A DNA stretch of 64,000 bases from Crotophaga sulcirostris. Taxonomy: Eukaryota; Chordata; Aves; Cuculiformes; Crotophagidae. The stretch lies in assembly GCA_013397455.1 (NCBI GenBank), contig VYZB01000030.1, positions 3,591,229 through 3,655,228 on the forward strand, written 5' to 3'. The translations under genes were made by a program, and so were the position numbers. Under the pieces are notes generated by a model, which was not told the origin of the DNA, did no database searches, and saw nothing but the letters and a program-made list of their open reading frames with translations. This document shows positions 51,362 to 62,313 of the stretch, piece by piece; position 1 is the first letter of the stretch; the number at the start of each line of letters is the position of its first letter.

Positions 51362-52238
51362 CTGCAGGAGACAATGCAGCCATCTCACATTGTTTCATTT
51401 TTATTATATTTACAAATAAATAAATATCAAAAAGCAAATTAGAAGTACTGATGATGCTATCACTAAAGTTGTTCTACAATCAATCAGGTATCAGCCATAC
51501 GAATTTGCCCTGGCATTACTAGGTGAATAAAGAAAATGTTGATGCTGGAAAAAATGTCTAAGATTTGGGAACACAAGTGATTTCTTGGGGTTCTGTAAAA
51601 CTTATCTGATTGGCAACAATCTGAAACAGAGGTAGCTATGACTAAAAATATGCTCTCCCACAATGGTCATTTTCAGTTACAGCTGGGTCAGACGTGCTGC
51701 AAGAACAGTTTCTTCACTGTGTGTCAGTGATGTCACTTGGATGAACTAAGGAATTATAGAAGTGTTGAGTTATCTGACTGTATCAGATAACTACAGCCAA
51801 GATAAGTTGGCTTTATGTTCTTGTTCCTATAATGAAAGGTAAGAATGCTGGAAAATCACCCTTGCAAACATGCCAGCCCCTAAACAGCCATGCCTTTAGC
51901 TATTACATGCAGTGAAATATTACATTTTTCAAGAACTGAGACACAAATGACCTGATTGCAAATGGGTCTGACCTCTGGCTCTAATTTCTCCTCTGTGTAA
52001 ACCAGGAATTCAACAGGCATAAATAATTCTATATGCATTTTTCTCCACACAGACATGTTAACATTTTGATTATCAGGCCACATTACTTAGCGCACACTTC
52101 TCCTAGTAAGTACTACGAATTGTACTTGTAGAGCTATATATTTTTTTAATAGCCCTGTGCTCACAAATCCAGGTAACACAAGACTAGAGGCTTTCTTTAG
52201 CAAACTAGAATAAAGCTCCAAACTACTTTTTAACTTAC
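51362..52238 (-). other. Intron W5-W6 (0.88 kb)
   Basis: Phase-0 GT-AG intron with nothing recognised inside. Confidence 0.85.
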
Positions 52239-52443
52239 TTGAGACCATTCCATTGCCACCCATTTAGGACAATCAAACAGATTGCAGGTTTGAATGACTT
52301 TGGGCTTAGGGGCATACATGCATTTCCACTCTTCTACTTGCAGTATCTCTCCATGAATGGTCTCCTCAACACAGACAAAACTTCTCCTCTGAATACCACC
52401 TCCACAGGAAACTGAACATGAAGTCCAAGGGTTATGTTCCCAC
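52239..52443 (-). CDS. ADAMTSL3: ADAMTSL3 exon W5: TSP1 repeat
   Basis: This 205-bp exon holds one whole TSP1 repeat. It starts RWEHNPWTSCSVSCGGG, runs through RRSFVCVEE and EEWKCMYAPKPK, and ends QTCNLFDCPKWVAMEWSQ. CSVSCGG fits the O-fucosylation consensus. The last residues (AMEWSQ) begin the following repeat, whose first cysteine is in W6. The acceptor is tttttctag and the donor CAA|GTAAGT. The exon enters with one base (phase 2) and leaves in phase 0. Confidence 0.95.
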
Positions 52444-55400
52444 CTAGAAAAAGAATTCACATACATTAAAGATAAGGCTATTTTTCATTCCACTAAACTC
52501 TATTAAAAGTGCAAACTACTGAAACCAACCTCAGTGTCATTAAAACCCACTGATAGTTTGGTTGCTGGATCCTTACCGCACACAGAATATAAATATATCG
52601 AATCACAGGACTACCTTGCCTTATGTCAAGCTTAAATTCATGTGAAAAATTAGAAGAAAAATAGAACTATAAATTTAAGTACATTTCCAAAATAACAGAA
52701 AATCCTTTCTCATACATGAGTTAACAACCCAAAGTATACTGAGTTCAATTACTGGAATGATTTTATTTGCAAGTAGTCTAAATCATCTAAATAGAATATT
52801 TTTCACGGTTAGTTTATATAGTCACATATAATCTTATTACCATTTTCAGAGACCAAGAAGCATACGTACTTGAGATTATATGAAGTCCAAAGATAAAGAC
52901 AGATCTTTGTACTGACTGAGGGTGTTATTACCCATAGTTTCTCATCACTGCCCACATCATGAAATTACCCTTAAAAAGTCTGCTCATGAAAAAAATTTAT
53001 GGGAGCTCTAATGCTTGCTTTGGGTAAATTCAGTCATTTCATTTCCAACTGTCTTCATCTATAAGGACTGTAAACAAATGAAACTGTGACAGGTAACATT
53101 TGGCTGGTCATCACTGAAGTTCTGCAAGAGTTTTCCACCCTCATTAAAACACTGTTGAATGACTTTGTATTCACACTTTATAACTTGCTTGAAGGAAAAT
53201 TCAGCTGCTCATCCATTTCAGCTGCTTCAGCTAACCCATCTGATTTCTCCTAAGGCAGTGTGAAGCACAGATTAAGGAAAACTCATGCAGCCCTACCCAC
53301 CAGCAGAGCTCCAAAAGAAGGATGATAAACAACCTGCTAGGAGGAAATGTCTTCAAAGTGGCCATCTATCTGTAATCTTGGAAGGAACTACAACAGAGAT
53401 GGGAATGGCTGCACCATTCTAAGTGAGAATTACATGGAGGCTTTTAGGTTACAAACTGTGTTTCTTTTATCTCTTGGTCTTAGCTTGAACGCATATTTAA
53501 GCAATCACTTCTCAACAAAAATTAACTTCAATAATGTCCTGCTTCTGTCATGTTTAAAGATAAAAAGCTTCTATCACAGCATTTGTCTATAGGTTCCACT
53601 GACACCACCCTGCAATTTTTCCTCACTCTTTACCTCCTATCTCTTGCTTTTTTTCCACCACCCACCCAAACCAAAGCTAAGCCCAAGGAAATGATTGAGT
53701 CCTGCAGCACATCTTATGGTTCATCAATGTCTTCTGAGTTTAAAACTTATTCCTATTACAACTGCAGGGGCTCAGAAAGAATCATGAAAAAAATTATATC
53801 CATTATGGCCTCAGCAAGTACTACAATATCCTACCAAAATCAAATCATCAAGAGTAACTTAGCTATCTTAAAGGAAGTCATAACCTCAGAGTAGGTGAAG
53901 CAAAGGTCTATAAATCAAAGGATAATTTAAGTAATTACTACCCACTTTCTATGATATAGCAGGTAAATCAAGGACACTTCCTATTTCAAGCAATTCATTA
54001 AATTGCCTACAAAAACATATTAATCATGCTTAAGCTCAACAGAAGAATGAACATGAAACATACAGCGAGCTGTGGAATGTTAACCATAAAATATATACTC
54101 AAAAGCATTCAGAATGAAGCTGCGTGCCCAGATACTGATATCATATCACAAGTACAAAATATATTTGAGGAGCAATAGTTACACTTCAACTTAAATGAAC
54201 AGCCAGTGTTAAATGAGTTTCTTTTTAAAAAGTAGGAAATAAAGAGCAATTAACTATTCAATGAATTAGCAGCTCATGGATTCATATACATAAGGCTCAC
54301 TGTGTTATATATAATACTAGCCTCACAAGTGTTTATAGCATGAAGTTTTACAGTTGTTTTTCTTTATCTCATCAGTTTCGAACACGCTCCAGATCCCACA
54401 CTCCCATAAGCATTTTCAAGATGGAGTGAGGTCCATAGCTACTGAGGAAAAGGGGGGACTTGGGCAAACAGTCAAGGAGATACTTTCCAGAACCCACAGC
54501 TGTCAAGGGATCCTCAACAGTCCAACAAGTCTGAAATAAATGGAGGCATTCCAAAAGCTCTAAAAGAAAATTTTCATCCTGGGAAGTTTTTCTATTTATT
54601 TCAAAAGAATTCTCCATCTGTAAAAATATTTCAGTGGGGCATTTACAACTCCAGCCACAGGAGAACTCTTTCAAGATCTTGCGGTGTGCACCATGACTTT
54701 CCCACAACTTCCTTGTATGAATGGGAAAGTAGTGGTAAATGCCACAGGACTGCAAAGCACCACCACCTCCATCCCTCCACGTGGCCCTTGTGTTATGTAG
54801 GAGGTGTGATGACTGCCGGTCAAGGGGAAGGAGTCTGTATGGCTTTGCTCAAGTATATCTACAGCACTTTGGTTTTCTGCCTGCTTTGCAAGAACAGCCT
54901 TCTGTTAACATGTAAGAAAGAGGTTAAGAGAAGAACAAGCAAAAAGAAAAGATGAAGAATTCCCAGCAGAACTGGTGCACGTGAATGCATTGTTGTTACT
55001 TGATGGGCAAGAGCATGCAGAAAATACATCCTGCTACACTGAAGCAAGACTGGCATCCACACTGGACCAGATTCACCTCATGATGCAGGTATACAAACCG
55101 GTTGTTTCAGCTGCTCTTTTCTTTCAGAAATTCCAGTAAGAGAAGGTGCTTGTACATCTTTGTTGTGTTTATGTGCCCTCGCAGTGGAATACAACCTGTT
55201 CCTTCTCCCTCCTTCCTGTTGGTACCAACTCTGAACCCTGCCTGGCCATCTGCTATCTTACAGTTCTTACTCCTGAGCATCACCTATGAAGACCATGCTA
55301 CCTTATGATAGGTACTCTGAGGTGTTGAAACAAGGTGGGCCTTTGTCTGTAGCTCCCAGTGTTTGAAATAAAAGAACCTGCCCACAGCTTTACTGCAGAC

Positions 55401-56588
55401 ACAGTCTACCCCACCACAGTGTTATGCAAACGTGCTGAGTAAAGCACAGAAAGGGAGGGCTGAATTTCTCTTCCAACTGGTCTCCAAGCCCTGAGCAGTT
55501 CAGAAGATGAAATACTCATGTAAATAAATTGTGCTGAGTTCCAGAAGAGAGCTGATGTACAAAGGAATTGGCAGAAGAAATGGGAGAGACCCAGAATGTA
55601 ATTATGGAACTTTACAGGATAAAGCTGTAGAGGGAAAAAAATCTCAATCTGTGTATGAAAGCCAAAGTACATCACAGGACAGCAGATCCTCAACAAGCAT
55701 AAATTGCTACAGAAATAAACTATGACATTTATATCAGCTGTAATCAGTAGCTCCACTGAGCCATGCAAGTCTATGATTTCATTCTTATTACTTCATATCT
55801 TCACTTCTTTAGAAAAATACACATTATTCATTTTGTGGCATAATATAGCAGAGGTTCAATTCAGATAAATATGTATCTAATTCCATGAAGTATAGTTCTT
55901 TCCATTAACACTAAAACTCACTCAATGCTTTTTAGTCCTAACATTCTTTTACAAAACATCTAAGCCTTTTAGAGTAGTTGTTTTACATTATTGCAATTGA
56001 TTCAGGAAAAAAAAAAGAGAGAGAGAGAGAGAGAAGGCAACAAACTGCACTCTGATGACTTAATTTTAGGCAATAGATATTCAGCCAACTAACTATATTT
56101 AAAATGACATGTCAGCCTTGATGTCAATGAAAGTGTGTAGTTCTAAAGAAGGGCAGAAGAATGAGACCTCTCAAGGGAAAAAGAATTTCTAGAGTCCTGT
56201 AACACAGGCAGACCTTTTCTACAAAAGAATATATTCATTGCACACATCTTCAAAATAAAAACCTTTCAAGGCAAGAATTCATGCACACACTTTAAAGGAG
56301 ATGCTCTTCTCAGCACTACAGCAGAAGAAGGCTTAGGGAGACAACTCTTTAAAGTCTTCCACATCGATATTTTCAAGAAGACCATATTAACCTCTTACTG
56401 TTAAGCTAGCCATCCAGAGTACACTTAAATAAATCACAAGCTTCAAAAATGTGTACAGGATTGTTATAAACTTGTTCTTCCGTATAGGAAAAAATCAAAA
56501 GACTTTCCATGGTCCTAGTACTCAAAAAGTATATTTGCAGTGAAAATTGTGCTAATGCTGACACATATGCTATCCTGATTATACATAC
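52444..56588 (-). other. Intron W4-W5 (4.1 kb)
   Basis: Phase-2 intron. It contains a poly-A then (GA)n run at 56007-56034 and a 127-codon minus-strand frame at 54372-54755 that I do not recognise. No other feature was supported. Confidence 0.85.
56007..56034. repeat. Poly-A followed by (GA)9 microsatellite
   Basis: Ten A residues followed by nine GA units, a simple repeat in the W4-W5 intron. Confidence 0.9.
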
Positions 56589-56639
56589 CGAGGAAGTGGC
56601 TGGAAGTGATCATAGGGCATGATTTCTTTAAATCCATCA
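56589..56639 (-). CDS. ADAMTSL3: ADAMTSL3 exon W4: short linker exon
   Basis: This 51-bp exon encodes SDGFKEIMPYDHFQPLPR when its first base completes the serine codon from W3 and the last two bases are completed by W5. It is a linker between TSP1 repeats and is highly characteristic of ADAMTSL3; as I recall, ADAMTSL1 has a different sequence at this place. The acceptor is a long T-run followed by gacag, and the donor is CG|GTATGT. The length is a multiple of three, with phase 2 at both ends, so the exon could be skipped without shifting the frame. Confidence 0.9.
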
Positions 56640-58214
56640 CTGTCAAAAAAAAAAAATATTGCATCATTATTTCTCATACCCAAGACTGTGCATCAAGTAC
56701 ATATTTTTACTTGATTGTGCTTAAAGTAAGCAATTTCCAATGTGAAATGAAGGAATCTTACATGCATTACACATTACTCTTGTGGCAAACAATGACTTGT
56801 ATAATCTTACTTCTGCATGGATAGAGATCTACTCACCGTAAAGTTCCTCCTCTTCATACTATCAAAAAATATTAAATGAGCAAGGCTTTGGCAGACAAAT
56901 TTATTATCAGTGATGTTTTAGGTCTGTGCTGATTTATTAATAAGACAATAGTTACATAATTATATCTGTAACAAAGACTGCTGACGAACGTGAGAGGCAG
57001 TGAAATAAATGCATCATAGGATTAATTCTAGATTGGCCTTGGGTTGCACTTAGGACCTTTCTAGAGTTGTTTGAACTGCACAGCACAGAACAGACATAAA
57101 ACCTTACTTCCAATACTAGAAATATGATACTATATCCAGTAGTACTTCCCTTTTTCTGTATGTGTAAGATAAACTTTCAAGGAAAAGCTAATTAGCCCTT
57201 TCTTTACCTAATTTTCCCATTCCAGCTTTGCAACATTTGGCACCCATTGCCATTAAGCATTGCTGAAGTCTTACCACTCCCTGTAGTGACCAGCTCTCCA
57301 GGAAAAAAACTGAGAGTTTGCGCATCTATAAGTGTTAGAGGTCACTATCACTGATCATGTTCAACAGGAATGAAAGGAAATGGACAGTTTAGCAATAGGA
57401 AATGAAATCCATTGAGAGTGTTTCCTTTTCTTGTTGCTTATAACTCTAGCTCAGCCAGCTGGCATATTAATGTGAGGTTCTGGGACTTGATACTGTGATG
57501 TTATTTTAAGATTCTTTAGCACAGCCAGAAAACCTCACCAGACAATCCAAGAGTTAGTTTGAAATACTGTAGTGCAATTCAATACAATTTCTGCATACTA
57601 TAGCCTTTGTAATTTGGCAATAATATTCTGTGGTATTTGTACCACCAGTATGTTTAATCTGAATGATTTTTCAAAAAAAATTCTTAGTGTAAAAAAGCAA
57701 ACACACCCCGCCTACACCTCACCCCAACTTTAATAATTAAGTCTCATTTCCAAAGTACAAATGAAGAATGAAATTTTTATGGTAGGTAAATGAACAAACC
57801 AAGTTAAACCATGTGCAAAATTTGTATGCTGACTGAGAACCGGAGCTACCGTCGGTCTGCTGAGAAATTCTTGATAGTAAGATCAAGAAGTCCAAAAGCA
57901 GGCAATCCGTCCTCCTCACACAACCTCACAAAATCCTTGTACTAGTGCTGTATCACTCAGCAAAAGATAAAGTACAATTAGCCCTTGAACAAATTGATGT
58001 TTACAATATCTCTGTATAAAACAAAGTCTCCTATTCTGCAAGACTGAAGAAGTGCCACAGATCTACGGGCAGTGGTGCCAGACATCAGCCTTCAACATGT
58101 GCAATAATCAACCAAGACTAAGTAGCCTTAAAGATTAAAAGAACCAAAATTAAGTAAATACGATTATTCCCTCTAACTGACTATACCACACTTAAATGTA
58201 TTTGTCATACAAAC
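56640..58214 (-). other. Intron W3-W4 (1.6 kb) with a candidate microexon
   Basis: Phase-2 intron. At 56837-56858 it holds a 22-bp segment flanked by a good acceptor and a strong donor (see findings). The rest shows nothing recognised. Confidence 0.8.
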
Positions 58215-58353
58215 CTAGAAGGGCAGGGATCCATGTTGCATTCTTTTAGCTTGGGCTTTGGTTTCTTATTTTCTGGATAGTAATGACAATAGTGGTCAGG
58301 AACGACACGCTTCAGACGAATATCCACACATTCAGCTGAATTAAGCTGATAAC
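58215..58353 (-). CDS. ADAMTSL3: ADAMTSL3 exon W3: rest of the first TSP1 repeat in the window
   Basis: This 139-bp exon encodes YQLNSAECVDIRLKR, then DHYCHYYPE, and ends KECNMDPCPS. It supplies the last four cysteines of the TSP1 repeat begun in W2. The split glycine codon joins cleanly to W2 (G|GT). The exon ends with AG, two bases of a serine codon that the next exon completes. The donor AG|GTTTGT is non-optimal at +3 to +5. The short lysine-rich stretch (ENKKPKPKLKE) is typical of this repeat in the family. Confidence 0.92.
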
Positions 58354-61071
58354 CTAGTGCACAAGCAAAATAAAACTTTGGTAATAGAGATAAATTAAAG
58401 CAGCCTTATTCCATCACCACCATCCCCCCAAACAATATGCTGCCCATTGAATTAATTTCCTGTGTTATTCTTCTTTTGTTTGCTTTTGAACAACAAAACA
58501 CTGCACAGGAAGATGCAGGACCAAATCTACCTTTAAGACAATTAAGAATAACAATTATGTTAACTTATTTTAACACTAGATGAGACTCTAGCACATTATT
58601 CTAATAATATTCTAATTCTAAGAGTAAAAGCATATATATTTTTATGTGATGCAGGAATACAGCCACTGGAGCAGCTCACCTGCCACATGGGCAACCCTGC
58701 AAAGTCATATGGTTCTACTACATGTTCAACAATTTATAACTACCCTCCCCCAAGGAGGAGGTACCATGTATGTTAGAGAACTACATTACACAGTCATGTC
58801 TGAGAAAAAAAATAAACACATAAAATAGAAATCCAGAGGAATTGAAGATGAGATCCAAAAACATTAAGTTTTACCTGCAGAAAACCAAGAAATAGTTTTA
58901 ACAACATTCCTAGCAGAAGAGTCAACAAAAGAAAACATGAAGTACCTACTTGGGGGAGGATGTGCGGAAATCTGTATGGAGACTGGCTACAAGAAAGGAT
59001 CAGAGTTTTATAAACCACTAGGTTGCTCTTTTGGCTAAGAAAAAAAGACTCATTCAAAAGAGCTGACTTGGACTCAAACTGAGGAGAGTAGAAGGATGTT
59101 CTGGTATGTGCAAAGAAAAAAAGTTTGAAACCACAAGAACTGAAATCCGAATAGAGTCAATAAACTAACAGCATAAGTCCCAGTGTCTTCTGAAAATGCT
59201 AAGTATCATATATCAATGGCTTCACTTGTGTGTCTCTTGGCTGATTCAAAGTGTCATCACGCACAAGAGTGATAACCCTAAAGAAGAACTAAGCAGTTCC
59301 AGTGCTCAAAGCATGCATGTTCCAGTTCTTGTAAGTACTGAAAAGACCCAGAAGATATGCCACTTGCATACAAGACAGACATAATTTTTTATATAATCTT
59401 GCTAATTCAAGTTTGAGTGTGCTTTCCGAGATGCCTGCCACACTCCCTCCTCCCACACAGGGAGATTACAGAATTAATGTAGAAGCATCATCAAAAGGAG
59501 GAGTGAGGGTGTACCAATTCCAAGTCTCTGTCGTAAGAAACCCTTTTTTTTTCTCTGCCAGTAAAAGATGCCAAACAGACAATCTGGACACTAAATCCAC
59601 TTTAAGACAGCAGGTCAAAGCCAGGCAGCTGCAATACAACTTCCCTGCATGCCTCAGTAATGTGCCATTCTTAACTCTACTACTGTCATGGGTAAGCAGT
59701 CACTTAGTCTCTGTGCTTCTTCAGTTACTGACCTCTCTTGGGACTCAGTAACTCAGGAGTGCCAAGCCCAGTTAATAAAGGTTCCAGTTCCATACTATAA
59801 ACATGCAGTTACAAAGTAGGGCATTGAAAACACTGGCTAATTTCAAAGAGATTGACATGTAGCCATAATTTTCAAACCATAACACCAGCCTGAATAGGGT
59901 TGGATTTGAGCCAATAACTTTGAAGGTAATGTGTTCTTTGAGTTATCCAATGTTTACATGCAGTTCTCCGAAATAACTGTGATGCTTTACACTTCTTCCC
60001 TTGTCAGATGGGTTAGGGAAAAATTCATAAACACAGTGAGATGGAATTATCAGAGGATATGTCTTGCCACTCACAGTTCCGGTATGAATCACACTTCATG
60101 AGGCCAAGCATCTTATAAGAAGCCATAGTTTCCTGTGGGACTACATATTATACACATATATTTTCTGCATTTCAAATAAACTGAGATGCAAGTGCCAAAA
60201 TGGATGGTCCATCAAAAGATACCCAGATGCTGCTTGTTCTCAAACATCTTTAACTCTTTTAGTCCCAAGTAACTATTTAAACCTTATTTGCACTCTCCAA
60301 GAAAATCACTACGCTAGTCTCACTTGTAGTCCAGCATGTTTTTCAGGTGACCTGGGTAATGCTGTCCAAACTGGAATAGCTATCTACAATGTTAAACACT
60401 CTTCCTACCATAAAGTCATGCTTTTTGCAGAACCAGACATGACAAGCAGAGGGCTGGATGAGCAGTAGCAGAGTTGACCTACACTTCATCTAATTATTGT
60501 ATAAACTGTAGTGTTTAAACCAGGGGCAGAGGCTATGGCACACTACCTGCTGCTGTAACTACCATCAGGACTAAGTGTATGGGATCAGCCAGCCATAGGT
60601 ATTGACAGTAGCTGTTCCTTAAATTCTATTTACTTATTCTGCTTTCGTTTTAACTAGTTTCTAAACTAAGTGTTCTTAAACTCTCCCTCATGTCTACTAC
60701 TGTGGCCAGAAAGACCTTCCTCTTTCACCTCTTGGTTATCCTTATTTTAAAATCTCTTTGCATTTCTCTGTTTATTGTACCAAAATATCCTTTATGAATT
60801 TTTATCTACCACTTTGAATATCTTTATTTCTTAGACAAAGTACTTACTCAAACAATCATCCCTTATGAAAGAACATGACTTCCAGTTACATACAATATTT
60901 GAAAAGTATGCACATACTAACATAATCAACCACCTTACCTGCAACTCTGTTACTTATTTTTCTGAACCACCAGCATGCAGAGAAACACAAACACTTCATC
61001 AATAAAAATGGAGAATCAAGGCTGTAAATCAGTCACTTTTAATCTTTAGCTGAAAAATTGCCATTACTTAC
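58354..61071 (-). other. Intron W2-W3 (2.7 kb)
   Basis: Phase-1 intron inside a TSP1 repeat. A 112-codon plus-strand frame at 59413-59751 lacks motifs and is taken as chance. Confidence 0.85.
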
Positions 61072-61183
61072 CTCCTCCACATGTCACTGTGCAGGGGAAG
61101 AACTCTGTTTGTCTCCATTGATGACTGATGGGTTGATAAAAAAAGAATTGAACCACACTCTCTTTTGATCCAGAGTACCTGGT
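61072..61183 (-). CDS. ADAMTSL3: ADAMTSL3 exon W2: spacer end and start of a TSP1 repeat
   Basis: This 112-bp exon opens with TRYSGSKESVVQFFFYQPIS, which closes the spacer. It continues with HQWRQTEFFPCTVTCGGG, the start of the first TSP1 repeat in this window. CTVTCGG fits the protein O-fucosylation pattern C-x-x-S/T-C-x-x-G. The acceptor is tttcttcag and the donor GGAG|GTAAGT is strong. The exon starts in phase 0 and leaves one base for the next codon. No full-length open frame covers it from a start codon, so it was found by reading the reverse strand directly. Confidence 0.9.
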
Positions 61184-62155
61184 CTGAAGAAATTTCCATT
61201 ACCACACGTGTGTATACTGTACTCCGCTGTCAGTGTCATTTCAAAACATAATTCTTATATAATAACAGTGACGACAGTAATAGAACAGACATAACACCAC
61301 TCTAGAGTAACAATTACATTGAAATTCCCAATAATCAAACACTTCTAAGTTGCTTTATTTTCCAAATTATTCAGGGTACTAACATGACTATTTGACTATT
61401 GATTCTGGATTGGCAAATTTCTTAACTGCATTCTGCCTCATCTTTTCATTAGCAAAATTTTAAAATTTGTGGCAGAAGGAACTTAATAATTGACCTAAAT
61501 GCACTTGGTTCATATTCAGGCAAGCCTAACTGTACATGTAATATTGCAGATGCAAAATAAACATTACTGTAAGTCTGTTTCTACAACATGACGGATAAAG
61601 CCAAGTAGTGTGATAATACTGAAACACTTGTCACTTCCAATGGAAAACTGCATGGCTATCTTCCTTTGGCAGCCAAATATTGGTATGTTTTTACATATAA
61701 ATACTGCATGTAGGGTACAAGCAATCGGTGTGTGGTCGGGGTAGAAAAGAAACTTAAAGGGATTAGAAATGGTCAATAGCTGGATTCACTTCATCTGAGG
61801 GAGATTTGAGGGTGGTGCTGCTGGAAGCAATGCTCAGATTCAGTAGGTGGCAGTCTTCAATTGGATTAACACCAATCCACCGCACAGCTCCACACTGTTA
61901 TTCTTGCAGAAATATTTGAAAAGTCTCGGCCATTTTTACCATTAAAGATCCTGCATTACTTTCCGCCGCTGCAAAGATACCTCTAATATTTGAATTTGAT
62001 TGGATATACTTAGTACAAACTACCTCTGGACTTTAATTAGGATTCTTTATTTGCTAGCCAAAAGATCATCTATTGCTATAACCTCATGGACAACCACTTA
62101 CTCTGTTGTACATACTTGCAATATCTTAGTAGATTTACACATACACAAATCCCAC
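61184..62155 (-). other. Intron W1-W2 (0.97 kb)
   Basis: Phase-0 intron that contains a CTCF-like motif at 61840-61853. Nothing else was recognised. Confidence 0.85.
61840..61853 (+). promoter_or_regulatory. CTCF-like motif (13 of 14 positions)
   Basis: tcagtaggtggcag matches the CTCF core CCASYAGRKGGCRS except at the first base. It points the same way as the motif at 22992. It is a sequence match only. Confidence 0.25.
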
Positions 62156-62313
62156 CTTGATAATGAAATCTGCTCCAAGAGGTCCCTGGATCTTTATTAT
62201 TTCTCTATCTGTACTCTTCTGAAATTCAACCGTTGTATTTTCTATGATAAATGTTCCAGGAGCACTGAAACTGTGCTCTCCCTTGTCTCCTTGTAGTGTC
62301 TTTGACTCTATAA
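62156..62313 (-). CDS. ADAMTSL3: ADAMTSL3 exon W1: spacer domain, part
   Basis: This 158-bp exon encodes part of the cysteine-poor ADAMTS spacer domain (IESKTLQGDKGEHSF, then FIIENTTVEF, ending GADFIIK). In ADAMTS and ADAMTSL proteins the spacer helps bind matrix or substrate. The acceptor reads ttctctag and the donor AAG|GTGGGA is fairly weak. The exon starts with two bases of a split codon (phase 1) and ends on a whole codon. The preceding exon, which should encode the start of the spacer, was not found up to position 64000. NTT is a possible N-glycosylation sequon. Confidence 0.9.

Larger units (their letters stand above)
3030..62313 (-). other. ADAMTSL3: ADAMTSL3 gene, 3' part (23 coding exons, 5' end outside window)
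   Basis: This is the gene span from the first coding exon seen (spacer domain) to the stop codon. The product is a secreted ADAMTS-like matrix glycoprotein with no metalloprotease domain. In order the window encodes the spacer end, eight TSP1 repeats, four Ig-like domains, four TSP1-type repeats and a PLAC domain. All 22 introns are GT-AG and every exon phase matches its neighbour. ADAMTSL3 rather than the paralogue ADAMTSL1 is called from signatures such as PYDHFQPLPR, EILQVEEWKCMYAPKPKV and GAYSMDTVQFEELIRNMSQL, which match my recall of human ADAMTSL3 and differ from ADAMTSL1. The identity rests on memory of the family, not on a search. Confidence 0.93.

Noticed and set aside
54372..54755. 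A 127-codon open frame on the minus strand in the W4-W5 intron
   Set aside because: It has no recognised domain, and no splice sites that would join it in frame to W4 or W5 were identified. Treated as chance.
59413..59751. A 112-codon plus-strand open frame in the W2-W3 intron
   Set aside because: No recognised motif, and it lies antisense to a well-defined gene without any gene context.
3030..62313. Assignment to the paralogue ADAMTSL1
   Set aside because: The order of domains is similar, but linker signatures such as PYDHFQPLPR, HGEILQVEEWKCMYAPKPK and the W13 linker match ADAMTSL3 as I recall it, while ADAMTSL1 has different residues there.
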